Source of the DNA: Granulosicoccus sp045106855
GTDB lineage: Bacteria > Pseudomonadota > Gammaproteobacteria > Granulosicoccales > Granulosicoccaceae
NCBI GenBank assembly: GCA_045106855.1
Contig: JBGCFI010000004.1
Span: 124,001 to 188,000, forward strand
Length of the DNA: 64,000 bases
Direction of reading: 5' to 3'
Part shown: one piece after another, positions 55,117-64,000 of the stretch
How positions within the stretch are numbered: the stretch's first letter is position 1
Layout: each line of letters begins with the position of its first letter
Program-made: the position numbers and the translations under genes
The notes under the pieces: model-generated
Told to the model about the DNA's origin: nothing
The model's input: the letters and a program-made list of their open reading frames with translations, nothing else
Database searches by the model: none

Positions 55117-56754
55117 ATGACGACAATATATGTAGCAAAGAAAATAATCACTATGAATCCAACCCGCCCAACTGCCACGCATGTTGCAGTGCGCGACGGG
55201 CGGATACTGGGTGCGGGCACGCTTAAAGAGCTCGAAGGCTTTGGCAACTATACACTTGACAATCAGTTTGCTGACAAAGTGCTTATGCCAGGCCTGGTCG
55301 AAGGTCATAGCCATGCAGTCGAGGGCAAATGGTGGCGCTACGTATATTGTGGATTTCACGCCAGGATGGACCCACATGGAAAGGTCTGGCCGGGATTGCC
55401 CTGTATTGAAAAAGTGATCGAGCGTTTGCAAGAGAGAGAAGTCTCACTTGATGACCCGAACGCCGCACTTACCGGCTGGGCTATCGATCCTATCTACTAC
55501 TCAGATAGTAAAATTACTCGCCAGCAACTTGATCGTGTTTCTACTGCTCGCCCTATTGGAATTATGCACGCATCAGGACACATAATGAATGTGAACTCGA
55601 AAGCACTAGAGCTTGCAGATTATCTGCGATCAGGTATAGACCACGATGGAGTGCCCCTCGGTGACGACGGATTGCCAACAGGCGAGTTGAAGGGACCCGA
55701 TGTTATGTTTCCGGTAGGTCAGAAGGCCGGATTTGATGACAACATGCTTGAATTCGATGAACCCGGCCTGATTGATTTCGCACGGCTTTGTGTTCGCACA
55801 GGTGTAACGACAGCAACCGACCTAGCCGCAAGACTAACTCCGGAGACCGTCGAAACAGGTATTCGAATCACTAGCGCCCCAGATTTTCCAGTCAGGGTAA
55901 TGTCACTACGATTTCATCATGGCTCAACACCAGAAGCACTAATAGAGCATGTGAATGAAATCAAAGCACTGTCAACTGACCGTTTTCGCCTTGGTAAAAT
56001 AAAGGTCATTGCAGATGGCTCGATCCAGGGATTTTCTGCCCGTATGAACTGGCCTGGTTACTACAACGGTGCTCCAAACGGGCTCTGGTACATTGCTCCG
56101 GAACAAATGATGTCGATATACACAATGGCTCTGCGAGACGGTATTCAGATACATACTCATACCAACGGAGATGAGGCAACAGATCTCGTACTCGATACTC
56201 TGGAGGCTGCGCTCAAATTACATCCCAATAACAATCATAGATTCACCATTCAACATGGACAACTCATAAACGCAGCACAATACCGTCGCATGGCAAAACT
56301 TAATATGTGTGTTAACCACTTTGCCAACCATCATTTCTACTGGGGTGATGAGCATTACCGATTAACAGTTGGGCCCGAACGTGCTGAACGGATGAATGCC
56401 TGCAGAACCGCATTAGACAACGGCATCCCCCTGGCTATCCATTCGGATGCGCCGGTGACACCATTGAGCCCCCTTTTCACTGCCTGGTGTGCTGTGAACC
56501 GTCTGACAAGCTCTGGAAGAACTCAAGGTGAGCACGAAAAAATTACAATTGCTGAAGCACTCTATGCGATAACTCTCGGCGCAGCCTATACCCTCGATAT
56601 GGACCATGAAATCGGCTCCATTGAAGTGGGCAAACATGCTGACTTCGCAGTTCTGGAAGACGATCCCTCAACAGTTACCGCCGAAAATCTGAAGGATATA
56701 CCTGTCTGGGGAACTGTACAGGCTGGACGAGTGTTTGCTGCCAGTAGTATCTAG
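55117..56754 (+). CDS. Amidohydrolase (YtcJ-like, amidohydrolase 3 family)
   Basis: A protein of 545 residues. The metal ligands are visible as HSH in MPGLVEGHSHAVEGKWW, two histidines in IQIHTHTNGDEATD, a later histidine in NHRFTIQHGQL, and the Asp in IPLAIHSDAPVTPLSPL. The C-terminal IEVGKHADFAVLEDDP is standard for the family. Members hydrolyse cyclic or linear amides; the substrate is open. The start at ATG 55117 is preferred over TTG 55105. The next gene, a CobW-type GTPase, begins 1 bp after the stop. Confidence 0.92.
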   Translation: MTTIYVAKKIITMNPTRPTATHVAVRDGRILGAGTLKELEGFGNYTLDNQFADKVLMPGLVEGHSHAVEGKWWRYVYCGFHARMDPHGKVWPGLPCIEKVIERLQEREVSLDDPNAALTGWAIDPIYYSDSKITRQQLDRVSTARPIGIMHASGHIMNVNSKALELADYLRSGIDHDGVPLGDDGLPTGELKGPDVMFPVGQKAGFDDNMLEFDEPGLIDFARLCVRTGVTTATDLAARLTPETVETGIRITSAPDFPVRVMSLRFHHGSTPEALIEHVNEIKALSTDRFRLGKIKVIADGSIQGFSARMNWPGYYNGAPNGLWYIAPEQMMSIYTMALRDGIQIHTHTNGDEATDLVLDTLEAALKLHPNNNHRFTIQHGQLINAAQYRRMAKLNMCVNHFANHHFYWGDEHYRLTVGPERAERMNACRTALDNGIPLAIHSDAPVTPLSPLFTAWCAVNRLTSSGRTQGEHEKITIAEALYAITLGAAYTLDMDHEIGSIEVGKHADFAVLEDDPSTVTAENLKDIPVWGTVQAGRVFAASSI

Positions 56755-56755
56755 A

Positions 56756-57712
56756 ATGCACACGGTATTACCCGTAACCATTATTGGCGGCTATCTGGGC
56801 AGCGGTAAAACAACACTGATAAATCACCTGATTCGACATGCCAATGGCGTACGGCTGGCTGTGCTTGTTAACGATTTTGGCGAGTTGCCGATAGATGCTG
56901 AATTAATTGACGCGCAAGAAGGAGACGTTATTAGCCTGAGCGGAGGATGCCTCTGTTGTAGCTATGGTGACGATCTGACACTGTCACTACAAAAACTACT
57001 AAAACGAAAAGAATTACCAGATCACATCATAATAGAAGCCAGCGGCGTAGCATTACCAGGTGCTATCGGTAAATCATTGTCGCTATCGCGAAATTGGCGG
57101 CTGGAGGGAATTGTTGTACTAGCCGACTCTTCGACCATAAGAGCGGCATCTGACCAGAAATACATTGGTGACACGATAAGACGCCAGCTCAATGATGCCG
57201 ATTTAATCATAATTAATAAGCTGGACTTATCAGCCACATCCGAAATAAACGATATTCACGCGTGGTTGCACGAACATTATTCACAAGCCCAATTGATCAA
57301 TTCAGTGTTTAGCACGATAAGCCCCGAGGTACTATTCGACATAAAGCACAAATCAAATTTTTTAAAAAACCAGGAAGCCAACGCACTTCAGAAAAACAAA
57401 CTATCCGACGAACAACATTTTACGGCCCCTGATCACCATGCGAGCTCTGTCTTTTCATCCATCGAGCTAATAATCAAGCAGCCTGTCGATGCCAACAAGC
57501 TGGCGGCCTCACTTGCCGATAAGCATTGCAAACTGGTGAGGGCGAAAGGCTTTGTGCGTAATACGGATAACATACTGAAAACCATTCAGGTTGTTGGCAG
57601 GCGATGGTCCGTGACCGAAGCACCCACCGATGTACAACCCGGTCTGGTTTGTATTTCGTGCTCTGATGATCTGACAGAATCAGGATTACGTTCTTTGTGC
57701 AATCTGACCTGA
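56756..57712 (+). CDS. CobW/G3E-family GTPase (putative metallochaperone)
   Basis: About 318 residues. P-loop IIGGYLGSGKTTLINHL, the zinc-binding CxCC in LSGGCLCCSYGDD, the guanine-specific NKLD in LIIINKLDLSA, and a C-terminal CobW_C-like domain (VFSSIELIIKQPVDANKLAA). There is a His-containing stretch EQHFTAPDHHASS in front of that domain. G3E GTPases deliver metals to target enzymes. The 1-bp spacing to the amidohydrolase suggests that it metallates that enzyme. The TTG start at 56735 inside the upstream gene is less likely. Confidence 0.9.
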   Translation: MHTVLPVTIIGGYLGSGKTTLINHLIRHANGVRLAVLVNDFGELPIDAELIDAQEGDVISLSGGCLCCSYGDDLTLSLQKLLKRKELPDHIIIEASGVALPGAIGKSLSLSRNWRLEGIVVLADSSTIRAASDQKYIGDTIRRQLNDADLIIINKLDLSATSEINDIHAWLHEHYSQAQLINSVFSTISPEVLFDIKHKSNFLKNQEANALQKNKLSDEQHFTAPDHHASSVFSSIELIIKQPVDANKLAASLADKHCKLVRAKGFVRNTDNILKTIQVVGRRWSVTEAPTDVQPGLVCISCSDDLTESGLRSLCNLT

Positions 57713-57762
57713 TCAGAAAACATCGTATTTACAGGGTATTCAAAAGACCAGGATAGACGCTG

Positions 57763-59262
57763 TCATTTGCAGATATACTTCGGAAAACCTGAACATTTTC
57801 CAGATTTACATTTACGATCATTGCCGAAAGTGCCAGTTTTTCCACAACTCTGACCCTTACCAAGTTTATTCCTGCAGGCGTTGACTTTGAAATCAAGCCC
57901 CTTATCGCACCATTTTCCTTTGCCACAATCATTGTCCTTCTTACAAACACAACTTCCCTTCGCGCCATCTACAGCACTGCACTTACCCACTTTGCATGCA
58001 TCATCATTGTAACAAGTACCACCAGAAGCCACGGAGCCAGGTGTATAACATTTCGAATATTTACAGAATCCACTGATGCATTGATGACCACCACCCACCA
58101 AATCACAAGCCTCGTTATCACGCTTCAGAGCCTTGCAAGAATTAAGATTAAGATCCAAGCCGGCATCGCAATAATGACCAGACTCACAATCTAGGTCTTT
58201 CTTACAAACGCACCTTCCCTTCAGCCCCTGAACGTCACTACATTTTCCTGATTTGCAGGCCTTGTTTACATAACAGGTACCTCCTTCAGGTACTGACTGA
58301 GGGGTATAACAACGACCAAATTGACAGTAGCCACTTGCGCACTGGCGAGAGCCACCAGCGAGTTCACAACTTTCGTTGTTGGACTTAAGAGGTACGCAAC
58401 GATTTGCTGAAAGATCAAGACCAGCGTTGCAGTAATGGTCAGAAGGGCACTCTGTGTCTTTACGGCAGCTGGGTAAACCACCAGCAACATAATTTTCACC
58501 ATCTTTAAGCGTAAATATTTTTCCGGTAAGATCTGAAAATCGAGGATTTCTTTCGTCAGAAAATTCGTAACCTCTCAGAGCGCCCGAAACAGGATCTATG
58601 CGCGGTGACGAATCCTCCTTAACCTGTACGATCTGAAAGTGCAAATGAGCTGGCCATGCGCAGCCAACCTTGCCTTCGTCACCCAGATATTGACCTGTCG
58701 ATACGCGATCTCCAACCTTGAGTTTGGCTTTAGTCGTTGTTGTTCCGAATCTTAAGTGTGAGTATTTGGACCATTCTCTGTTTTCATGTTCAATCCAGAT
58801 GAAATTGTTCAGACAATCAGCGGTATTTCGAAGCCAGTTTATAGGTACTTGTTGCTTCGAGCGGCTGTCTTCTATCGCCATTACTGTTCCGGATGCTGCT
58901 GCAACGACTCGATGAGTACCAGCACCTTTCGCCCACATATCGACTCTACCCTGCGGATTGTGATCGTAGAAATCTCTGCTGATATGTACATTGGTTCCAT
59001 CCGCGTAGGGAATTCGGTAAACGTTTTTTGACTTAGCGGATTTACCAGAGGACAAGCCTGGTTGACAGGAGTTCATTGTGTCATCGTAGTGACGAAGACA
59101 AACCGTACGACTTCCGCCTTCAGTTTTTAGGCACTCATCATAGATTGTCTTCGCCGCTGTTTTACACGGACTAAACTGTGCAACCAGACTACCGGGTAGC
59201 ATGACTACCAAAATTGCAAAGGCCGTAATTGCTATCGATGGTATTCCATAAGAATTAGTCAT
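57763..59262 (-). CDS. Secreted M23 peptidase with Cys-rich repeats
   Basis: A protein of 499 residues with a signal peptide (AITAFAILVVMLPGSLVA). A Cys-rich region is followed by an M23/LytM peptidase domain (about residues 85-245) with HNPQGRVDMWAKGAGTHRVV and the HLH of WPAHLHFQIVQV. After this come tandem Cys-rich units (CRKDTECPSDHYCNAGLDLS; CKKDLDCESGHYCDAGLDLN; CKKDNDCGKGKWCDKGLDFK). The last 60 residues are almost the same as those of the protein encoded upstream. Role: probable cleavage of peptidoglycan cross-links or other Gly-rich peptides outside the cytoplasm. It is the third gene after the DsbA and M43-like genes. Confidence 0.9.
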   Translation of the reverse strand: MTNSYGIPSIAITAFAILVVMLPGSLVAQFSPCKTAAKTIYDECLKTEGGSRTVCLRHYDDTMNSCQPGLSSGKSAKSKNVYRIPYADGTNVHISRDFYDHNPQGRVDMWAKGAGTHRVVAAASGTVMAIEDSRSKQQVPINWLRNTADCLNNFIWIEHENREWSKYSHLRFGTTTTKAKLKVGDRVSTGQYLGDEGKVGCAWPAHLHFQIVQVKEDSSPRIDPVSGALRGYEFSDERNPRFSDLTGKIFTLKDGENYVAGGLPSCRKDTECPSDHYCNAGLDLSANRCVPLKSNNESCELAGGSRQCASGYCQFGRCYTPQSVPEGGTCYVNKACKSGKCSDVQGLKGRCVCKKDLDCESGHYCDAGLDLNLNSCKALKRDNEACDLVGGGHQCISGFCKYSKCYTPGSVASGGTCYNDDACKVGKCSAVDGAKGSCVCKKDNDCGKGKWCDKGLDFKVNACRNKLGKGQSCGKTGTFGNDRKCKSGKCSGFPKYICK

Positions 59263-59302
59263 GTCTACTTTCCCCTTTTAACTTCAGCGTAGTGATTGAA
59301 GG

Positions 59303-60763
59303 CTATTTGCACTTATAGTTTGGAAAACCGGAACACTTACCCGATTTGCACTTTCTGTCGTTGTTAAAAGATCCGGCCTTACCGCAGCTCTGGCCTTTAT
59401 TTATCTTGGCGCGACACTTGTTTACTTTCAAATCCAATCCCATGTCGCACCATTGTTGAGAACCACATTGCGAATCGCTGTTACAAACACATATGCCTTT
59501 CGTTACGCCACCAATTGCAGCAGTGCATTTACCCTGACGGCATTCGTCGTTAAAGCGACACGACTGCCCCATTGATACAGATGCCTTGGCGGAACAAAAC
59601 CCCGTCTTACACCTACCTGCCTGACACTGTTGATCTTTCGTGCAAACAGATCCGCCACTGAGTCTGGACTTGCATAGCCGTTGACCAGCGATCGGATCTG
59701 TGCAATAGCTCCCACTTGCGCAGTCTCTGTCTGCTTGGCATTGATCAGCCTCCACGCAGCGACCAAGATTACATCTCCCTGAAGAGCACTGACGCTTAGT
59801 CGTACATGCCGCCCCCAAAGAAAGCTCCGGTTTACAGATATTGCGGGCCAAATTAGGAATACCTGCGGTACAGAACTCATTAGGCTTGCACTGTGAATCC
59901 GATTCGCAAGCGCCCTCGCCGCGTAACCCTGCCATAGCCTGGTAGTTAGTCTCGCCATCTTTGGTCTGATACCGTTTTCGCTGTTTTGCGGCACGGTTTA
60001 ATTGGCAAGCATTGAGAACCTCCTTACCAATAATCGAGGCACAGTAATCCATGATATTGGCAATTCCATCGCAACTTCTCAGATCACCGTCTTTGTTTGC
60101 TATGGGACGCCCTTGGCAGGAGTTGCATTTTATTTTATTGCCAAATTCTTTATTGCAGTTGGATACACTAAAGAGATTAAGATTTACGTAAGATTCAAAC
60201 GTATGCTTTATGGAAAAAAAATGCCCAAGTTCATGCGACAGAAGGTATCGATCAGTTTTTACACACTCTCCCGCCATCAATATTCCGAGTTTCCTCGAAA
60301 ATGGATTAACCCAATGCGGGAAAGTCGCTCGCCCGCATAATCCTTTTTCCTTATTTTCGTTTTTTACAATATTGTCTACTACCAATACCGTTAGATGGCC
60401 TTCAGTTTTCGTTCTGGCTTGATTATCAAAATTGTCATCCATGAACCGGACTAGTTCGCTGGCGTTTTGAAATCCGAGATAACTGTAGCCAGCATCCTGA
60501 GGCATAAAATACGTTTGTATCTCAGGATGATTCTCCCTAACGAAACTGGGATGGATTTTTAGCGCGGGGGCGTTGTTATAGACACTCTCCGCAGTTCGAA
60601 TATTCGTTCTCAGCCAGCCAACCATTTCATCAAAATCATATTTTTGGGTATTAATATGAAATTTCACATGCACACTAAAATCAGCTGCGTGTGCCTTTCC
60701 GTACAATAGGACACCAGCCAAAATCAAGCACATATACAGCGCTATGTGTTTTACGTTTTTCAT
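59303..60763 (-). CDS. Secreted M43-like metzincin with Cys-rich repeats
   Basis: A protein of 486 residues with a signal peptide (ALYMCLILAGVLLYGKAHA). The zinc motif HELGHFFSIKH lies near residue 177 and a Met-turn appears as IANIMDYC, the pattern of pappalysin-type M43 and related metzincins. The C-terminal half has cysteine repeats (CESDSQCKPNEFCTAG; CQADRDCASGSYCTDP; CNSDSQCGSQQWCDMGLD). The final 60 residues match the neighbouring M23 protein. The large number of cysteines needs disulfide formation, which the upstream DsbA-like protein can supply. Confidence 0.88.
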   Translation of the reverse strand: MKNVKHIALYMCLILAGVLLYGKAHAADFSVHVKFHINTQKYDFDEMVGWLRTNIRTAESVYNNAPALKIHPSFVRENHPEIQTYFMPQDAGYSYLGFQNASELVRFMDDNFDNQARTKTEGHLTVLVVDNIVKNENKEKGLCGRATFPHWVNPFSRKLGILMAGECVKTDRYLLSHELGHFFSIKHTFESYVNLNLFSVSNCNKEFGNKIKCNSCQGRPIANKDGDLRSCDGIANIMDYCASIIGKEVLNACQLNRAAKQRKRYQTKDGETNYQAMAGLRGEGACESDSQCKPNEFCTAGIPNLARNICKPELSLGAACTTKRQCSSGRCNLGRCVEADQCQADRDCASGSYCTDPIAGQRLCKSRLSGGSVCTKDQQCQAGRCKTGFCSAKASVSMGQSCRFNDECRQGKCTAAIGGVTKGICVCNSDSQCGSQQWCDMGLDLKVNKCRAKINKGQSCGKAGSFNNDRKCKSGKCSGFPNYKCK

Positions 60764-60803
60764 GAAGAAAATTCCTCCTAATTAATAGTGATAAAGCAAC
60801 TTC

Positions 60804-61664
60804 CTAACGAACAGCAGCCGCACTTTTTTGAATAACCAGGTCGATAATTTCATCAAACGTTTGTCTGGATTGATTTCCAACAACAGACACACCGTTGATG
60901 ACAAAAGCGGGTGTTCCATCAAATCCAAATGCTTGCGCTTCCTCTTTATCCGCCTGAATTCGCCTGGCGACCAACTCACTGTCAAGATCTCTCACTAACC
61001 TTGTCTGATCGATTGGCAGCAAAGCAGCAATCCTCTCAAGAACATCAGAACCTTCTTCTAACCGTTGTTGCTCCTCGAAAAGCCGGTCGTGGAATATCCA
61101 GGCCTGTTCTTCACTTTGAAGTGAGATTGCTTCAAAGTAACGAGCCGCAGGCTCAGCAGAGGCATGAAAGGTTAAGGGGTTGTGCTTGTAAACAAGCCGC
61201 ACGCTACTTCCGTAATCAGCTAGAATTTCATGCAATGTGGCGGAAGCTGCTTGACAATAAGGGCACTCAAAATCGCTGTACTCAACGATCGTGACAGGCG
61301 CTTGATCGTTTCCACGAACAGGTCTAGCAGTGTCTATAACAGGTACTTTCGGATTTTCCATCTCAGACAACCAAAGCGCTTCTTGCGCTCTTGTACTACG
61401 GATATTGTTGGCCCTGTCGACAAGATTTGCCAAAAGTACCGGATTGTCCGCTAACACTTGAAGCACAAGCTCAGAGCGTTCTAGTAATATGCGTTCGACC
61501 ATCAGCTCAACATCAATTGGCTCAAGCAACTGGCCGCCGGCTTTATCAGCTACTGCGGGTGTAGTAAGTATCAGCAACGCCAAACAAGGCGCTAATAGTT
61601 TTAGAGTAATTTCTCTCTTATTGCTATTGATATGATTAGATTCTTTAACAATTTTCACTTTCAT
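60804..61664 (-). CDS. DsbA/BdbD-type thiol-disulfide oxidoreductase
   Basis: A protein of 286 residues. A signal peptide (LLAPCLALLILTTPAVA) lies at about residues 23-39. A helical region of about 70 residues precedes the thioredoxin-like domain, whose active site is CPYC in YSDFECPYCQAASATLHE. The cis-proline is in GFDGTPAFVINGVSVVG. It belongs with the BdbD/Com1-like branch of DsbA. Being first in a unit with two very Cys-rich exported proteins, it is probably their folding catalyst. Confidence 0.92.
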   Translation of the reverse strand: MKVKIVKESNHINSNKREITLKLLAPCLALLILTTPAVADKAGGQLLEPIDVELMVERILLERSELVLQVLADNPVLLANLVDRANNIRSTRAQEALWLSEMENPKVPVIDTARPVRGNDQAPVTIVEYSDFECPYCQAASATLHEILADYGSSVRLVYKHNPLTFHASAEPAARYFEAISLQSEEQAWIFHDRLFEEQQRLEEGSDVLERIAALLPIDQTRLVRDLDSELVARRIQADKEEAQAFGFDGTPAFVINGVSVVGNQSRQTFDEIIDLVIQKSAAAVR

Positions 61665-62114
61665 TCTCCACCCAGGTTGTTGGTATGTTTTGCCACCAGA
61701 TTTAGCTTGAAAAAAGGAACAAACGTTGATCTGAAATCTGCTTGTAACGCATCAGGCGAACCCACATCCGTCACTGCTCCCTATCAGACTGAATCGTCGA
61801 TAACGATCAAGAGGACTTTTTACCCACGTTGCCAAATATTTCCTCAGCGACTCCATGTCCTCATATCACGCATCATTTTTTCTTTGCTATTTACAAGCTG
61901 TCGTTGAAACCAGGCCGTAAGTAAACATCCAGGCCCTTTCAAGACGCCCCAGTTGTGTCATGATGGAGGGGAAAACATCGGGAACAATGTTGGGAATTTT
62001 TCGGGATTCCAAGAAAATTCACGTTAGTACTTGACGAAAGACTAGGACAATTAGAAAGAAATCCGCTTCTCCACGTTGGTCGTGAGCATGAATCGAGACA
62101 GGAGTACGTAGCCA
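61665..62114. other. Intergenic region between divergent genes, no gene recognised
   Basis: About 450 bp between the DsbA-like gene and the SARP-type regulator. Promoters for the secreted-protease operon and the regulator must lie here. I saw no diagnostic repeats. Confidence 0.45.
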
Positions 62115-64000
62115 ATGACTACTGAGCTACTCACTAACAAGCTACTCACTAACGACACTCAAAATGCTGGTGTCGAACTGCACATCAAGTTATTGGGCAA
62201 GTTCCAACTGACACTAGGCACTAACGCTGTGAAAATTACAGCGAGGAAAGACATGGCGCTGGTGGCCTATCTGGCAAATTCCCCTGCCGAACCACTTCGG
62301 CGCAGCCATCTCGCGGCACTACTTTGGCCTCAAAGTGACGACCCCCGTGCACGGGAAAGTCTTAAACAAGCGTTGCTACGGATTAAAAAATCCTTGCCTT
62401 CGGGAACGCTCATCAGTGATCGACATACTGCCTGTCTCGTACTCAAGCGAAAACAGGTAGATATTGTGCGAGCGGAAGATTTCATCAGCGATAAACACTA
62501 CGAATCGATCGTAAATGCCGCCAGGCTTATAAGCGATTCATTCCTGGTTGGGCTGGATGATATCAGCAACGATTTTGATGACTGGCGCAATGCTCGATAT
62601 CAAGACCTCCTTGAGACATTCAAACTAGCAGCTCTAAACACCATTGAGCAGGCCGTATCACAACGTCGGATGGGCCAGGCGGAAGAGTTGTCGCGCTGGG
62701 TAGTCAAGCTGGACCCGATAGACGAGGATGCCACTCGATACCTGATTAGCGCCTATTTGTCCGAGGGTCGAGATAGTCAGGCGCGAAGAGCGTTCGACGA
62801 ACTGAAAAAACGTTTGCACTTGGAATTAGGCGTGCAGCCCGAATCTGCCACGCTTGCACTTATTCAGTCTATTCGCCCAGACAACCTACCATCAACGACC
62901 GAAAAGGAGGCACTAACCCCTCGTGTAGCGGTTATGCCGTTTGACGTCGGCGCTGACGAATCTTCGCAACGATATTTTGCAGAGGGACTAACGGACGATA
63001 TCACAACCGATCTGGCTTGCAATACTGCGTTAGAAGTACTGCCGGCAAGCACCTTCGCTGGAATACGAGGCGATGTGTCTCGTGTACTAAATGCGCGAGG
63101 CGCAACTCACGGTTTGTACGGAAGCGTAAGAAAACTGGAAGGCAGACTGAGAGTCAATACAAGACTAATTTCCACACGTGATAACCAGATTGTGTGGGCA
63201 CAACGCTACGATCGGAAACTAGAAGATCTTTTCGACATGCAAGACGCTATTTCTGCGCAGATTGTCAGACACCTGAACAAAGAACTATTGACAAGTTCAA
63301 GCAGGCATTCTGATCATGGAACACGCAATGCGCATGCCTATGAAATGTTTCACAAAGGTCGATCATTGTATCTAAGAGGAATCAACAACCATTCACTGCG
63401 AGCGGCAAAGGCGTTGCTGGATCGGTCAATAGAAATGGATCCCGGTTTTGCCCGAGCTTATGCGCAACTGGCTATTTGCGAATCCTATCTGGCCATGAGT
63501 ATAGTCAACAAAACAGGGGAAGACCTGTCTCCACAAGTGCTTGAGCATGGTCGCGCGGCATTGCGTATGAAACCTGATTTAGCGCTAGGGCATGCAGCCA
63601 TCGGATTGGCTTACTACGCATCTGGTCAATATCAGGATGCCGAAGGTGCTTTGCAGAAAGCTATCGAACTGGACGAGAACCTTTTTGAGGCTCAGTTTTT
63701 TCTTGCGCGAAACCGTCGAATGCAAGGTGACCACGCTGGGGCAGTGGAAAGATTCAGAATAGCTTCGACACTCCGACCAGACGATTTTCGCAGTAGCGGT
63801 CTATTAGGTGACTCTCTAAAAGCCATCGCACGTCAGACAGACGCAGAGGACATGTTTACAGCCACCATCATTAAAATTGAAGCAGAACTGGATCGCCACC
63901 CCGACAATGCTGGCGCATTAGCTTTCGGTGCTCCCATACTGGCAGACTTAAATCGAGTAGAACAGGCACGAGAATGGAGTGCCTGGGCACTGGCAATCGA
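62115..64000 (+). CDS. SARP/BTAD-type transcriptional regulator with TolB-like and TPR domains (partial)
   Basis: At least 628 codons, open to the window edge, from ATG 62115 with AGGAG at 62099-62103. An N-terminal winged-helix part (LHIKLLGKFQLTLGTNAV, SHLAALLWPQSDDPRARESL) is followed by a bacterial transcriptional activator domain (SDSFLVGLDDISNDFDDW; QPESATLALIQSI). Then comes the adenylate-cyclase/TolB-N-like segment RVAVMPFDVGADESSQRYFA with GLTDDITTDL, and TPR repeats from about residue 415 (SIEMDPGFARAYAQLAICES, AIELDENLFEAQFFLARNRR). It is divergent from the DsbA-protease operon and may control it. Confidence 0.9.
   Translation, partial: MTTELLTNKLLTNDTQNAGVELHIKLLGKFQLTLGTNAVKITARKDMALVAYLANSPAEPLRRSHLAALLWPQSDDPRARESLKQALLRIKKSLPSGTLISDRHTACLVLKRKQVDIVRAEDFISDKHYESIVNAARLISDSFLVGLDDISNDFDDWRNARYQDLLETFKLAALNTIEQAVSQRRMGQAEELSRWVVKLDPIDEDATRYLISAYLSEGRDSQARRAFDELKKRLHLELGVQPESATLALIQSIRPDNLPSTTEKEALTPRVAVMPFDVGADESSQRYFAEGLTDDITTDLACNTALEVLPASTFAGIRGDVSRVLNARGATHGLYGSVRKLEGRLRVNTRLISTRDNQIVWAQRYDRKLEDLFDMQDAISAQIVRHLNKELLTSSSRHSDHGTRNAHAYEMFHKGRSLYLRGINNHSLRAAKALLDRSIEMDPGFARAYAQLAICESYLAMSIVNKTGEDLSPQVLEHGRAALRMKPDLALGHAAIGLAYYASGQYQDAEGALQKAIELDENLFEAQFFLARNRRMQGDHAGAVERFRIASTLRPDDFRSSGLLGDSLKAIARQTDAEDMFTATIIKIEAELDRHPDNAGALAFGAPILADLNRVEQAREWSAWALAI

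Overview
The window reads as chromosome of a free-living Gram-negative bacterium, most likely a marine or aquatic gammaproteobacterium with a large genome. The support is a PilY1-type pilus protein, Sec and lipoprotein signal peptides, haem c proteins, CRP/FNR, LysR and AraC regulators, an L-cysteate sulfo-lyase, and a gene density with many short operons separated by AT-rich gaps. No rRNA, tRNA, CRISPR array, intact insertion sequence or phage gene was found. The genus is not determined.

Layout. (1) 0.4-8.3 kb: single catabolic genes on the minus strand: DAO-type FAD oxidoreductase, SDR, SAF-domain dehydrogenase, PhyH/EctD-like dioxygenase, GFA-family protein with a clear terminator, a YD-repeat-like protein that looks 5'-truncated, a VOC protein and an AraC-type regulator. 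(2) 8.5-11.2 kb: a cysteate module, with an Asp/Glu-racemase-family gene directly behind an L-cysteate sulfo-lyase (cuyA) and a divergent LysR regulator. (3) 11.2-20.5 kb: a ten-gene minus-strand operon, tightly coupled, in the order AprA-like flavoprotein, minimal 4Fe-4S protein, HEAT-repeat protein, periplasmic binding protein, permease, an extra membrane protein with a Cys-Cys motif, ATPase, SCO protein, dihaem cytochrome c and CRP/FNR regulator. (4) 21-27.8 kb: the divergent side, with a 7Fe ferredoxin plus ferredoxin-NADP reductase, then a minus-strand operon of M20 hydrolase, permease, binding protein and amidase, and a second, paralogous CRP/FNR regulator. Palindromes with TGCACTG/CAGTGCA arms lie next to both transcription units. 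I regard 11-28 kb as one metabolic island and the best candidate for an undescribed system. It would import an organosulfonate- or amide-like compound, hydrolyse it, and run a flavin/iron-sulfur redox step connected both to NADPH (FNR, ferredoxin) and to the respiratory chain (SCO, cytochrome c).

(5) 28.5-48.4 kb: mixed genes: an orphan PilY1, LysR, RraA-like, methyltransferase, DUF4832-type secreted protein, SHOCT protein, a large beta-propeller/dihaem lipoprotein, a three-gene lipid operon (MGDG-synthase-like glycosyltransferase, acyltransferase, DUF457 membrane protein), a CBS-GGDEF diguanylate cyclase and a TylF-like methyltransferase. (6) 48.5-52.6 kb: decay zone with a broken NHL-repeat gene and a GNAT fragment around an MFS transporter and a GST. 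(7) 52.7-57.7 kb: TAP-like hydrolase lipoprotein, HPF-like protein, amidohydrolase coupled to a CobW-type GTPase. (8) 57.7-61.7 kb: a secreted-protein operon: DsbA-like oxidoreductase followed by two Cys-rich metallopeptidases (M43-like and M23) that share a near-identical C-terminal Cys module. (9) 62.1 kb to the edge: a SARP/BTAD-TPR regulator cut by the window end.
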